Shown: positions 1-8,023 of the stretch, piece by piece
Layout of the letters: each line of letters starts with the position of its first letter
Numbering within the stretch: position 1 is the stretch's first letter
Source: Opitutales bacterium
GTDB lineage: Bacteria; Verrucomicrobiota; Verrucomicrobiae; Opitutales; CAG-312
Length of the DNA: 11,797 nt
Assembly: GCA_017623955.1 (NCBI GenBank)
Contig: JAGAOA010000273.1
Span: 1-11,797, forward strand
Direction of reading: 5' to 3'
Made by a program: the position numbers and the translations under genes
The notes under the pieces: model-generated
What the model saw: the letters and a program-made list of their open reading frames with translations, nothing else
Told to the model about the DNA's origin: nothing
The model's database searches: none

Positions 1-2547
1 ACTTGCATCTATTGAAGCAAATGGATTCTTTGGCAATATTTCAAGTTCTTTGTATCTACCTAAGAACGAGCCAGAGTCGTCACGACTCATACCCAAACCT
101 GTTTGAGTTAAGTCGTTAGTGCCAAAGCTAAAGAATTCAGCAACTTCTGCAATTTCATCGGCTGTTAAAGCACCGCGAGGAACTTCAATCATAGTACCAA
201 GCATATAGTCGAGTTTGACTTTCTTTTCCTTCATAACAGCATCAGCAGTTTCGCGGATAATCTGAGCTTGGAATTTCAACTCTTGAACAAATCCAACGAG
301 AGGTACCATAACCTCAACTTTAACCTTGATTGGCTTTTTACCCTTCATTACGTTTGCAGCAGCCTCAAAGATTGCACGAGCCTGCATCTGGGTAATTTCA
401 GGATAACTATTGCCCAAACGACAACCACGATGACCCAACATTGGATTTTGTTCTTCCAAAGCCTTACAACGTGCCGACAATGTTTCTGAATTGATATTCA
501 TCTTCTCAGCCAAAGCATTACGCGATGCACTATCGTGTGGGAGGAATTCATGGAGAGGTGGGTCGAGCAAGCGAACTGTTACAGGACGACCTTCCATTGC
601 CTTAAAGATACCTTCAAAGTCTTTGCGTTGATATGGCAAAAGTTTTTTGAGTGCAACCTTACGTTCATCTACATCTGCCGACAAAATCATTTCACGCATA
701 GCATCAATTCTGTCGCCTTCAAAGAACATATGTTCTGTGCGACATAAACCAATACCTTCTGCACCAAACTGAACAGCCATCTTTGCTTGTTCTGGAGTAT
801 CAGCATTTGTTCTAATTCCGAGCTTACGATATTTATCTGCCCATTTCATAACAGTATTGAACAGCTTAAATGTATAGCTCTTATCTGCCTTCATTTTTCC
901 TGAAAGTACTCTGATAACTTCACTTGGGGCAGTAGCGATTTCGCCGAGGAAAATTTCACCTGTTGTACCGTCGATAGAGATATCATCGCCTTCGTGGATG
1001 ATTGTATTACCAATCTTCATCAAATGCTTGTTGTAATCCATCTCAATCTCTTGAGCCGCACAAATGCAAACTTTACCCATCTGACGTGCAACCAACGCAG
1101 CGTGTGAACTTACCCCACCACGCGATGTAAGGATACCTTCGGCAGCAATCATACCACGCAAGTCTTCTGGCGAAGTTTCTTCGCGGCAAAGAATTACTTT
1201 CTTACCTTGTGCATTTAGCAATTCAGCTTGCGATGCAGCAAACACTACTTGACCACTTGCAGCACCAGGACCAGCTGGCAAACCCTTCGTAAGAACTTTT
1301 GCTTTCTTTACAGCAACTGCGTCAAATACAGGAACGAGCAAACTTGAAATTGAATCAGCAGGAATTTTCATAAGTGCAGTTTTTTCATTCATAAAACCTT
1401 CCTTATTCATTTCAACTGCAATGCGAACTGCCGACAAACCAGTACGTTTTCCGTTTCTTGTTTGTAGCATATAAAGCTTATTTTCTTCGATAGTAAACTC
1501 GAAGTCTTGCATATCCTTAAAGTGCTTTTCAAGCTTCTTACGGATAGCCAACAACTCTTTATAAGCCTTAGGCATTTCTTTAGAAAGTTGTGAAATCTTA
1601 TGAGGAGTACGAACACCGGCAACAACGTCTTCGCCTTGAGCATTAATTAGATACTCGCCATAAAATTCATTTTCGCCATTAGCTGGATCACGAGTAAAAG
1701 CAACACCAGTTGCAGATGTTTCACCCTTATTGCCAAATACCATAGTCTGAACGTTTACAGCCGTACCCCATTCAGATGGAATATTGTACTTTTGACGATA
1801 TATAATAGCACGTTCATTCATCCAAGAATTAAACACAGCACCAATAGCACCCCACAACTGTTCATTTACGTCTTGAGGGAAATCAACTTTTGCACGTTGT
1901 TTAATGAGTTTTTTGTAACGAGCAACCAATTCTTGCAAATCTTCAACAGAAAGTTCGGTATCCATCTTTTTGCCAATTTGCTTTTTCAAACCTTCCATAA
2001 CTTCATGGAATGGTTCTGGTTCGCTTTCGGTTCTAGCCTGAACTCCCATTACAACGTCACCATACATTTGAATAAAGCGACGATAGCAATCCCAAGCAAA
2101 ACGTGGATTATTTGTCTTAGTAGCTAAACCTTGTACTGTTTTGTCGTTCAAACCAAGATTGAGTATTGTATCCATCATACCAGGCATAGACTCACGTGCA
2201 CCTGAGCGAACAGAGAACAAGAGAGGATCCTTTTCATCTCCAAACTTTTTTCCCATCTGCTTTTCTACTGAAGCCAAACCTGCTTTTACTTCAGCAGCTA
2301 AAGATGTTGGATATTTTCTGCCATTTTTATAAAAGTATGTGCAAACTTCAGTAGTAAGAGTAAATCCTGGGGGTACAGGCAGACCTATTCGTGCCATTTC
2401 TGCAAGGTTAGCTCCCTTGCCTCCAAGGAGGTTTCTCATTTTTGCATCACCATCAGTCTTAGTACCAAACCAATATGCATACTTTACCTTTTTTGCAGGT
2501 ACTGCACATTTTTTTGAACAGGTCTTTTTTTGTATTGTTTTAGCCAT
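1..2547 (-). CDS. ppdK: Pyruvate, phosphate dikinase (C-terminus cut by window edge)
   Basis: This enzyme interconverts pyruvate + ATP + Pi and phosphoenolpyruvate + AMP + PPi in the cytoplasm, serving glycolysis or gluconeogenesis. I translated 849 codons from the ATG at 2547 to the left edge with no stop. Seen in order: an ATP-grasp part beginning at [12 protein letters not shown] (about residue 40), with [16 protein letters not shown] and later [13 protein letters not shown]; the swivelling phosphohistidine domain with [12 protein letters not shown], catalytic His482; and the PEP-binding TIM barrel with [10 protein letters not shown] (600-609) and TNDLTQ (810-815). By comparison with family members about 70 residues are missing, including the catalytic Cys of the GICGEHGG motif. 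Residues 1-20 are an extra Lys/Cys-rich N-terminal extension. The residue two before the catalytic His, a regulatory Thr in many PPDKs, is Ser here. The Shine-Dalgarno is weak (AAAAGAAG). A TATAAT box and two palindromes lie upstream. The identity is certain. Confidence 0.97.
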   Translation of the reverse strand, partial: MAKTIQKKTCSKKCAVPAKKVKYAYWFGTKTDGDAKMRNLLGGKGANLAEMARIGLPVPPGFTLTTEVCTYFYKNGRKYPTSLAAEVKAGLASVEKQMGKKFGDEKDPLLFSVRSGARESMPGMMDTILNLGLNDKTVQGLATKTNNPRFAWDCYRRFIQMYGDVVMGVQARTESEPEPFHEVMEGLKKQIGKKMDTELSVEDLQELVARYKKLIKQRAKVDFPQDVNEQLWGAIGAVFNSWMNERAIIYRQKYNIPSEWGTAVNVQTMVFGNKGETSATGVAFTRDPANGENEFYGEYLINAQGEDVVAGVRTPHKISQLSKEMPKAYKELLAIRKKLEKHFKDMQDFEFTIEENKLYMLQTRNGKRTGLSAVRIAVEMNKEGFMNEKTALMKIPADSISSLLVPVFDAVAVKKAKVLTKGLPAGPGAASGQVVFAASQAELLNAQGKKVILCREETSPEDLRGMIAAEGILTSRGGVSSHAALVARQMGKVCICAAQEIEMDYNKHLMKIGNTIIHEGDDISIDGTTGEIFLGEIATAPSEVIRVLSGKMKADKSYTFKLFNTVMKWADKYRKLGIRTNADTPEQAKMAVQFGAEGIGLCRTEHMFFEGDRIDAMREMILSADVDERKVALKKLLPYQRKDFEGIFKAMEGRPVTVRLLDPPLHEFLPHDSASRNALAEKMNINSETLSARCKALEEQNPMLGHRGCRLGNSYPEITQMQARAIFEAAANVMKGKKPIKVKVEVMVPLVGFVQELKFQAQIIRETADAVMKEKKVKLDYMLGTMIEVPRGALTADEIAEVAEFFSFGTNDLTQTGLGMSRDDSGSFLGRYKELEILPKNPFASIDAS

Positions 2548-2576
2548 ATTATATCTTCTTTTATTGTTTCATTCTG

Positions 2577-2596
2577 ATAATTGTAATTACAATTAT
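2577..2596. promoter_or_regulatory. 20-bp perfect palindrome in the ppdK leader/promoter
   Basis: ATAATTGTAATTACAATTAT is perfectly self-complementary over 20 bp. It overlaps the candidate -10 box of ppdK (2592-2597) and covers the expected transcription start near 2585, the position where a dimeric repressor would bind. It is too AT-rich to act as an intrinsic terminator. Its operator role is inferred from symmetry and position only. Chance palindromes are commoner in AT-rich DNA, but 10 matching half-site pairs is unusual. Confidence 0.5.
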
Positions 2597-2597
2597 A
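2592..2597 (-). promoter_or_regulatory. Candidate -10 box (TATAAT) for ppdK
   Basis: On the minus strand this reads TATAAT, an exact match to the sigma-70 -10 consensus, about 45 nt upstream of the ppdK ATG. It would give a leader of roughly 37 nt. No good -35 hexamer lies 16-18 bp upstream: that position (around 2614-2620) reads TACATA and falls within the second palindrome, so the promoter may depend on an activator or the -10 match may be fortuitous. Confidence 0.45.
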
Positions 2598-2604
2598 AAT
2601 GGGG

Positions 2605-2620
2605 TACATACGCGTATGTA
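2605..2620. promoter_or_regulatory. 16-bp perfect palindrome at the -35 position of ppdK
   Basis: TACATACGCGTATGTA is perfectly self-complementary. It also sits inside a second, wider inverted repeat, GTACATA (2604-2610) and TATGTAC (2619-2625) with an 8-nt spacer, so two alternative dyads share the site. It begins 7 bp upstream of the TATAAT box, where an activator or a -35-blocking repressor would bind. It contrasts with its AT-only surroundings by having a CGCG centre. The function is inferred. Confidence 0.5.
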
Positions 2621-2750
2621 TGTACTAAAAAAAGTCAAAATTCTCAGGTGTTTTCGTCTATTCTCGGAATAAATCCAAATTAGTCAAGAAAATACGACAA
2701 TAAAAAACAAATCACACATTTTTGTATAGAGTTATATATTACTGAAAAAA

Positions 2751-2876
2751 CTACTTTTGTTTCTTCGTAGATTTTTTTTGTTTTTCGCTAGTCAACACTT
2801 TATACATACACCACGCAAACAGGGTTGCAAAAGCCCCCATTGATATTCCCATAGTAATCCAACCTCCGATAGTCAT
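2751..2876 (-). CDS. 41-aa single-pass membrane protein, MetS-like small subunit of the NSS transporter
   Basis: This short gene starts at ATG 2876, just 2 nt after the TAG stop of the NSS transporter, and ends at TAG 2751-2753, giving 41 residues. The protein has a short N-terminus (MTIGGWIT), one hydrophobic helix of about 20 residues (roughly 7-28, including GISMGAFATLFAWCMYKVL) and a highly basic tail (SEKQKKSTKKQK), so the tail should be cytoplasmic by the positive-inside rule. It has the best Shine-Dalgarno in the window (AAGGAGG, 2887-2893). Size, topology and position match the MetS-type small subunits found beside NSS-family importers, of which MetPS of Corynebacterium glutamicum, a methionine/alanine importer, is the known example. 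The assignment rests on context and architecture rather than on a diagnostic motif. No intrinsic terminator is visible after its stop. Confidence 0.8.
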   Translation of the reverse strand: MTIGGWITMGISMGAFATLFAWCMYKVLTSEKQKKSTKKQK

Positions 2877-2878
2877 AA

Positions 2879-4618
2879 CTACTCAACCTCCTTCCAATTG
2901 TCATACCTTCGAGACGAATATAAAATAAGTGCGTAGAAGAAATATACGCATGCTATGATAGCTACTGAAATACACGCAACCTTACTTGGATTTTTACCAA
3001 ATAAATCAAGTATATATGGAGATAAATCATCATTACCCATAATTCCAAAAACATTGTTTGCCAACCAAAATAAGAATACAGCTAGCAACACAACTGGAGT
3101 TATGTATTTTATTATAAATGAGTACACTTTAGGCAATTTCAACAACGAACCTTCATTGGCAAGTAAACGACCCTTTTCTGCTCCAAATACCCAAGCAAAT
3201 AAGATAGTCTGAACCATAGCAAAAATGTATACAGTAACTTGACCCATCCAAAAATCCATAGTGTCCATAGCTTTCAAATCCTTTGAGAAGTAAACTACAA
3301 ACAGCGATATAAAGAAAGATATCAAACCCAACAAAGGGGTTGATGTACTTCTACGCATTCCCGTAGCTTCTTCTAGGAATGCCACACTTGGAAATAACAT
3401 AGATATAGAACTTGTTATTGCGGAAATATATAATAAGAAAAAGAATAAGAATCCAAAAATTTCGCCAAATGGCATTCTAAAGAAGACCAACGGTAAGACT
3501 TTAAAGCCCAAATCGAACAAACTCAATCCAGCGCCGACAGCACCTGCAACGCCAAAGAATGCGACTGCAGCAGGAACAGTAATCATACCGCCCAAACAAA
3601 CTTCAAAGAATTCATTTGTACTACACGATGAAATAGAACTTAAAACAATATCATCTTTCTTTTTCAGATAACTTGCGTAAGTCATAATAGCACTAAAACC
3701 CACAGTCAACGAGAAGAATACTTGCCCTGCAGCCGCAATCCAAATTGACGGATTTAACAACTGACGCCAAATTGATATATACACAATTTTTTCTTTAATT
3801 TCTTCACCTTTAGCGATAGCTTGAGCGTTAACTCTATTTACACGTTGTTGAGTTTTTTTAATTTCAATTTCTCCTACAAGAGGTTGAACTTTTTTCCAAA
3901 CACCATTGTCGTCGCGTTGCATTAGTTCAACCTTTACAGGATTCCACATAAACCCCAATCCTTGATTAATAGAACGTTCTGGATACTCTGGCGACACTAC
4001 CCCTAATGTCATCATTCTAATTACTATAACAATAGCAATAACAATCAAAGTGGGCATTGCTATTTTACAGAAAGCTTCAATACCGCCTGAAACCCCTTTA
4101 TATATTATGTAGAAGTTTAATACAAACGATATTAGAAAAAATATCATCACATTATCTGTTGAAAAGCGTACGGCATCACCATTGTTAGTAGCCCCAACAA
4201 AATTAACAAAAAAGTTTCCAGATTCGGTTATTGAAGAAAATGAAATATTTCCTACTAAGAAATAGTAAGCATATCCTAAACACCAAGCTTCAATATAGAT
4301 GTAATAACAATAAATTATCATAGTCAGAACAGCACCGACTATACCAAAATAAGCCAAACGTTTACTTTTACATATAGAACCAAGCAAACCAGCAGCAGAG
4401 TGATATCCACCTGAACCGCCTCTACGACCGAGCGTCCATTCTACAATAGAAATAGGCACACCTACTAAAAAGAAAGAAATTACATACGCAATCATAAACG
4501 CAGCACCGCCATGTTCTGCAACAAGTCCTGGAAATTTCAAAAAATTACCAAGTCCGACTGCACTTCCAGCTACAGCAAGAATAACACCAAGTTTAGAATT
4601 CCAATTTTCAGCTTTCAT
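2879..4618 (-). CDS. LeuT-like sodium-dependent transporter, NSS (SLC6) family, MetP-type
   Basis: This is a predicted 12-helix inner-membrane Na+-coupled importer, probably for a hydrophobic amino acid. The 579 residues align by eye along the length of LeuT. TM1 has AGSAVGLGNFLKFP (17-30); LeuT's Na1/Na2 ligands correspond to Gly18, Ala20, Val21 and Asn25. Other matches are YYIYIEAW (105-112) in TM3, FFSLTVGF (301-308) in TM6 with Ser303 for LeuT Thr254, Asn335 for Asn286, and ITSS (401-404) in TM8 with Thr402/Ser403. The extracellular gate Arg30 of LeuT is Lys28 here; its partner Asp is kept (Asp455). Residues about 231-285 form a charged insertion in the TM5-TM6 loop absent from LeuT. The ATG overlaps the ATPase stop by 1 nt (TAATG), and the small MetS-like gene follows 2 nt after the stop. 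Substrate is not determinable from sequence; methionine/alanine is suggested by the MetS-like partner. Confidence 0.93.
   Translation of the reverse strand: MKAENWNSKLGVILAVAGSAVGLGNFLKFPGLVAEHGGAAFMIAYVISFFLVGVPISIVEWTLGRRGGSGGYHSAAGLLGSICKSKRLAYFGIVGAVLTMIIYCYYIYIEAWCLGYAYYFLVGNISFSSITESGNFFVNFVGATNNGDAVRFSTDNVMIFFLISFVLNFYIIYKGVSGGIEAFCKIAMPTLIVIAIVIVIRMMTLGVVSPEYPERSINQGLGFMWNPVKVELMQRDDNGVWKKVQPLVGEIEIKKTQQRVNRVNAQAIAKGEEIKEKIVYISIWRQLLNPSIWIAAAGQVFFSLTVGFSAIMTYASYLKKKDDIVLSSISSCSTNEFFEVCLGGMITVPAAVAFFGVAGAVGAGLSLFDLGFKVLPLVFFRMPFGEIFGFLFFFLLYISAITSSISMLFPSVAFLEEATGMRRSTSTPLLGLISFFISLFVVYFSKDLKAMDTMDFWMGQVTVYIFAMVQTILFAWVFGAEKGRLLANEGSLLKLPKVYSFIIKYITPVVLLAVFLFWLANNVFGIMGNDDLSPYILDLFGKNPSKVACISVAIIACVYFFYALILYSSRRYDNWKEVE
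2887..2893 (-). promoter_or_regulatory. Strong Shine-Dalgarno (AAGGAGG) for the small MetS-like gene
   Basis: AAGGAGG on the minus strand is embedded in the last codons of the NSS transporter (Lys-Glu of the C-terminal NWKEVE) and lies 10 nt before the ATG at 2876. Most other starts in the window have weak, A-rich leaders, so this site strongly supports the short gene being translated, possibly at a high level relative to the transporter. Confidence 0.8.
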
Positions 4619-5307
4619 TAATCTCTAATCTTTCCGTCTACAAGAGATACTATTCTATCGGCAATATCCAATATTCGATTATCGTGCGTAACTAATACGA
4701 CAGTTACACCCATTTCCTTTGCCATTTTACGTATTATTTCCACAACCTCACGACCACTTTTTTCATCGAGCGATGCAGTAGGTTCGTCGGCGAGAACGAT
4801 TGCAGGTTTTCGAATTAAAGCTCTAGCTATTGCGACTCTTTGACGTTGTCCACCAGAAAGCTTAGAAGGCTTTTTATACGCTTGAGAATCAATACCTACC
4901 ATAGCCAATGCTTTCAATGCACGTTCTTTTGATAATTCAGCATTTATGTTTTCATCGAAAGCCAAAGGCAACTGAACATTTTGCAAAACACTTATAGAAT
5001 CTAACAAATGATGCGATTGAAAAATAAACCCTAGCTTTCTACGTATTCTCATCAAATAATTCTGAGTAGCTCCACTCAGATTACAATCGCCAATACGCAC
5101 ATCACCTTCCTGCAAAGTCAGTTGAGCTCCAATAATTTTCAGAAGAGTTGACTTCCCTGACCCAGACGGACCCATAATAATGACAATCTCGCCTTCATAG
5201 AAATCGAGATTTACACTATGTAGAACTTCTTTCATAGTCTCGCCCTCCATATACGAATGGCGGAGCGATTTTATTGAAATTATTGGAGATTTATTTTTTT
5301 GACTCAT
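4618..5307 (-). CDS. ABC transporter ATP-binding protein, DevA/MacB/LolD type, no adjacent permease
   Basis: This 229-residue stand-alone nucleotide-binding protein would energise a membrane partner from the cytoplasmic face. All motifs are intact: Walker A GPSGSGKS (46-53), Q-loop Gln97 in FIFQSHHLL, signature LSGGQRQRV (150-158), Walker B VLADEP with Asp174/Glu175, and switch His208 in LVTHDN. The sequence NRILDIADRIV after the switch His resembles DevA/HrtA-type members of the MacB/LolD group, whose partners are FtsX-like permeases and often a membrane-fusion protein. Neither is present in the window, so the partner must be encoded elsewhere. The gene overlaps the beta-helix gene by 17 nt upstream and the NSS gene by 1 nt downstream. 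No clear Shine-Dalgarno precedes its ATG, so translation probably depends on coupling. An NSS carrier needs no ATPase, so a direct functional link to that gene is unproven. Confidence 0.93.
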   Translation of the reverse strand: MSQKNKSPIISIKSLRHSYMEGETMKEVLHSVNLDFYEGEIVIIMGPSGSGKSTLLKIIGAQLTLQEGDVRIGDCNLSGATQNYLMRIRRKLGFIFQSHHLLDSISVLQNVQLPLAFDENINAELSKERALKALAMVGIDSQAYKKPSKLSGGQRQRVAIARALIRKPAIVLADEPTASLDEKSGREVVEIIRKMAKEMGVTVVLVTHDNRILDIADRIVSLVDGKIRD

Positions 5308-7891
5308 TAGCTGGAACTATGCGAACATTTGAAATATCTATAATTTCGCCATTTCCTCCATTAATTGCAATAAAAAAGAGTGCATAAAATTTTGCGGCTT
5401 GAGTAGTATACGGAAATTTCTTACTAAAAATCAGCGAATTTCCATCATAAATTTTGACATCAAATTTTTTATCAGCATTTATATGATTTGGCAAAACAGC
5501 TTCAACTTTCAACCATTTATTCATAGGCAATGTTGTCCCTGCAATGCGATTTTTGTAAATACGCATTTGTGGTAACCCATTACCACCACCAAGATTTGGA
5601 CGCGGTTCAAGCAACAAACTTGAATTTTCATGTAGTCGTATTTCGAAGCTATATTTTATGAAATCGGCACTATCTAATTGATACTTATAAGCAAAGTAAG
5701 GACGGTAATCTTTAAAAGTATCTGTTATACGTGTAAAACGTTTTTTATCTTCTTTTTTAACTTTCAAAAGTTCTGGATTACATATTGTTCCAGATGCTGC
5801 TGGCAAACGCCCTATCATTTTGTCGTCAACCATAATTTCTGGAAGTACAAAGTTATGTTTAAACATTGGTGGATACTTATAATCTTTAAGTAAATTATCA
5901 ATTTTTTCGCGTAATTTTTTAACTCTAATACCTGCTTTTTTTACTTTTAGTGGTTTGAAATCTATTTTTTCAACAGGCAAAGACTTTTCGATAATTTCAT
6001 CTATATCTAATTTTTCTACAAATGAATCCTTATCTTGTCCGGTAGCCTGCCACTGCTCAAAATTCAAACTGCCAAAATCGAGATTCCCGCTTTTATTAAA
6101 ATATATATTTTTGTTGAAAGCACCTGCTTTATGAGGAATTAAATTATTGCCACGCAACACTGTTGCGGGAGAAGAATACTCTATAATATTGCGTTCAAAT
6201 ATGTATGAATTAGGTTGTATTCTACCCAAGCCTACTTGGTAATCTTTGCAATCTCTAATAATATTATTATAGATTTTACAATCTTTACCATAATGCATAA
6301 AATAACCGCCTTTGCTAGAATTGCGTACATAATTTCTCGATACAATCCAACCATTAGAACCTTCATCGTTATAAATACCCCATGCTCCATAATCTAAACA
6401 TTCTATATTCCAAATTACATTACCTGTAATCTTAGAATTTGGTGAAGTTCCCAATGTATAAATACCGCCAATATCGTTAGTATTCCCAAAACTTAAATCA
6501 TGAATTTTATTATAACTTATAGAGCCATCAGTTGTAAAAGTTTCGCCAGCTCCCCAACACCAGCCGTATGATATACCAGTGTAAAAGCCATCGAAAACTT
6601 CATTGTGTATAATCTTGCAACGAGCCACATCAAAAGCCAATATCCCCGATGCACTCATAGAAAAGCGACCATATTTATACACAGCATTATCACAGATTTT
6701 GATATTTTCAGTACCAAGCATAGTCAATTCTTTTCTGAGATTATGTTTTACGTACTTACGCATACTATAATTGCCTATTTTGATACCACCCAAACCTAAG
6801 TCTGTAAATTCACAACCTTTCACTTCTGATAATTTAACACCATCAGCAATCCACAATCCGTATGAATCTGTCTTAGTAAAAGTACAATTCTGTAGTTTGA
6901 TATTATCAGCAAACGAAACCTTCACACACGCAATAGAATCAGTTGCCGATTGTCCATTATTTAAGAAGAATAGAATACCTTTTTCCTTCAATTTCTTATC
7001 GAAACCAATCCCTCCTCCTGCAAATGTTGTATTTTTTATTGTGATATTTTTTACACGTTCTACACTTTTGCCATCATAGTTGCCAAGTATTTCAAATGGA
7101 ATTTCTACATAAGGAAATTCAACAACAGCTGTAGACATATCTTCATTCTCACGTGGTAAATAATAGATTTTAGAATTAGAACGATCAAAATAGAACTCAC
7201 CAGCTAAATCCATTGCCGATGGAATATTAAATATAGAAAAGTTTGAATACTTACAATTTCTAAACATAGAAGTTCCGATTGAAGAAATAAACATAACCTT
7301 ATATTTACCAACATCATCAGTCTTTTCAATCGACTTCAACGGAACATTTACTTGAACCCAATTTCTAAAACTGCCAACAAAACAATCTTTTATTTGATTT
7401 GGCGTAAGCGATGCAAGAATGTTGCCACCTTCCTCTGAAGAAACATACATTCCATTGGGAGAACCATGTTGCGATCCATCTTCGATACGTGAATGAGCCA
7501 AAAACCGTGTATCGTTTGGAGTTTTTGCACAATTTGCACGCACTCCATTTACAAATAGCGATGTCACATAAGTATCGTATTTTAAATCTGCTTCCCACGC
7601 TCCATTAAATTTATCAGATTTTCTCCAACCTTTTATTATTTTCGAACCTGTAATAATAGCTCCTTGTCCATCAATTTTTAATCCATTGTGTTTTGGTGTA
7701 AGCACAACTGGTTTCTCTATGCGATATGTTTTACCCGCAAGATTAACGTCTTTATTATCTAAAGTTGCAACATAATCTAATAAAGCCTGTAAATCACCCT
7801 TTTCAGATAACGCGTTTAATTTACTGTCTTTAGCAAAAATACTGATAAGTCCAAAAACAAACAAAGCAAATATAATAAATAACTTTTTCAT
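5291..7891 (-). CDS. Secreted right-handed parallel beta-helix protein with C-terminal jelly-roll-like region
   Basis: This 866-residue protein has a Sec signal peptide (hydrophobic residues 4-19, likely cleavage after IFA at residue 20). The N-terminal segment has LKIDGQGAIITG (71-82), then a GW motif and SLFVNGVRANCAKTPN (111-126), a pattern typical of secreted beta-helix proteins, including some glycoside hydrolase and polysaccharide lyase-like groups. Residues about 270-600 contain repeated short NxxI/NxxF beta-helix rungs (KNITIKNTTF, ENIKICDNAV, SKITGNVIW, CKIYNNII). After a Lys-rich linker (about 625-665), residues about 700-860 look like a concanavalin/laminin-G-like beta-sandwich (TFKDYRPYF, MNKWLKVEAVLP, DISNVRIV). 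No catalytic triad could be assigned, so polysaccharide binding or cleavage is inferred. It is the first gene of the four-gene cluster. The start is set by the signal peptide; no good Shine-Dalgarno is seen. Confidence 0.88.
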   Translation of the reverse strand: MKKLFIIFALFVFGLISIFAKDSKLNALSEKGDLQALLDYVATLDNKDVNLAGKTYRIEKPVVLTPKHNGLKIDGQGAIITGSKIIKGWRKSDKFNGAWEADLKYDTYVTSLFVNGVRANCAKTPNDTRFLAHSRIEDGSQHGSPNGMYVSSEEGGNILASLTPNQIKDCFVGSFRNWVQVNVPLKSIEKTDDVGKYKVMFISSIGTSMFRNCKYSNFSIFNIPSAMDLAGEFYFDRSNSKIYYLPRENEDMSTAVVEFPYVEIPFEILGNYDGKSVERVKNITIKNTTFAGGGIGFDKKLKEKGILFFLNNGQSATDSIACVKVSFADNIKLQNCTFTKTDSYGLWIADGVKLSEVKGCEFTDLGLGGIKIGNYSMRKYVKHNLRKELTMLGTENIKICDNAVYKYGRFSMSASGILAFDVARCKIIHNEVFDGFYTGISYGWCWGAGETFTTDGSISYNKIHDLSFGNTNDIGGIYTLGTSPNSKITGNVIWNIECLDYGAWGIYNDEGSNGWIVSRNYVRNSSKGGYFMHYGKDCKIYNNIIRDCKDYQVGLGRIQPNSYIFERNIIEYSSPATVLRGNNLIPHKAGAFNKNIYFNKSGNLDFGSLNFEQWQATGQDKDSFVEKLDIDEIIEKSLPVEKIDFKPLKVKKAGIRVKKLREKIDNLLKDYKYPPMFKHNFVLPEIMVDDKMIGRLPAASGTICNPELLKVKKEDKKRFTRITDTFKDYRPYFAYKYQLDSADFIKYSFEIRLHENSSLLLEPRPNLGGGNGLPQMRIYKNRIAGTTLPMNKWLKVEAVLPNHINADKKFDVKIYDGNSLIFSKKFPYTTQAAKFYALFFIAINGGNGEIIDISNVRIVPANESKK

Positions 7892-7930
7892 ACAAGAAAC
7901 ATTATTTCAGATTTTCAACAATCTTTAAAG

Positions 7931-7960
7931 AAAAAAAAAGCGTGCAAATGCACAGCATCT
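7931..7960 (-). promoter_or_regulatory. Weak hairpin plus T9 in the leader of the beta-helix gene, possible attenuator
   Basis: On the minus strand TGTGC-ATTT-GCACG (5 bp, one G-T pair) is followed by one C and nine T residues, ending 39 nt before the beta-helix start codon. An overlapping alternative hairpin, AGATGC-TGT-GCATTT (7960-7946), would exclude it. The upstream gene pair already has its own strong terminator at 8024-8051, so this element may sit inside the leader of the next transcript. The stem is short, so termination would be weak. A second, backup terminator or a chance T-run are alternatives. Confidence 0.3.
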
Positions 7961-8023
7961 ACACGAAAAAAATCAAATTATTAACAAACATTATTTTGTA
8001 AAAAACAACGCCAATATCAAAAG

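Noticed and set aside
268..2683. Plus-strand open frames of 60-114 codons across the ppdK region
   Set aside because: They lie antisense to a fully conserved ppdK frame, have no Shine-Dalgarno and give composition unlike real proteins (Phe/His/Cys-rich). They are shadows of the real gene.
2548..2750. Terminator after the small MetS-like gene
   Set aside because: T-rich runs are present but no GC-containing hairpin precedes them. I saw only the palindromes near ppdK, which lack a T-run in the right orientation, so read-through into ppdK cannot be excluded.
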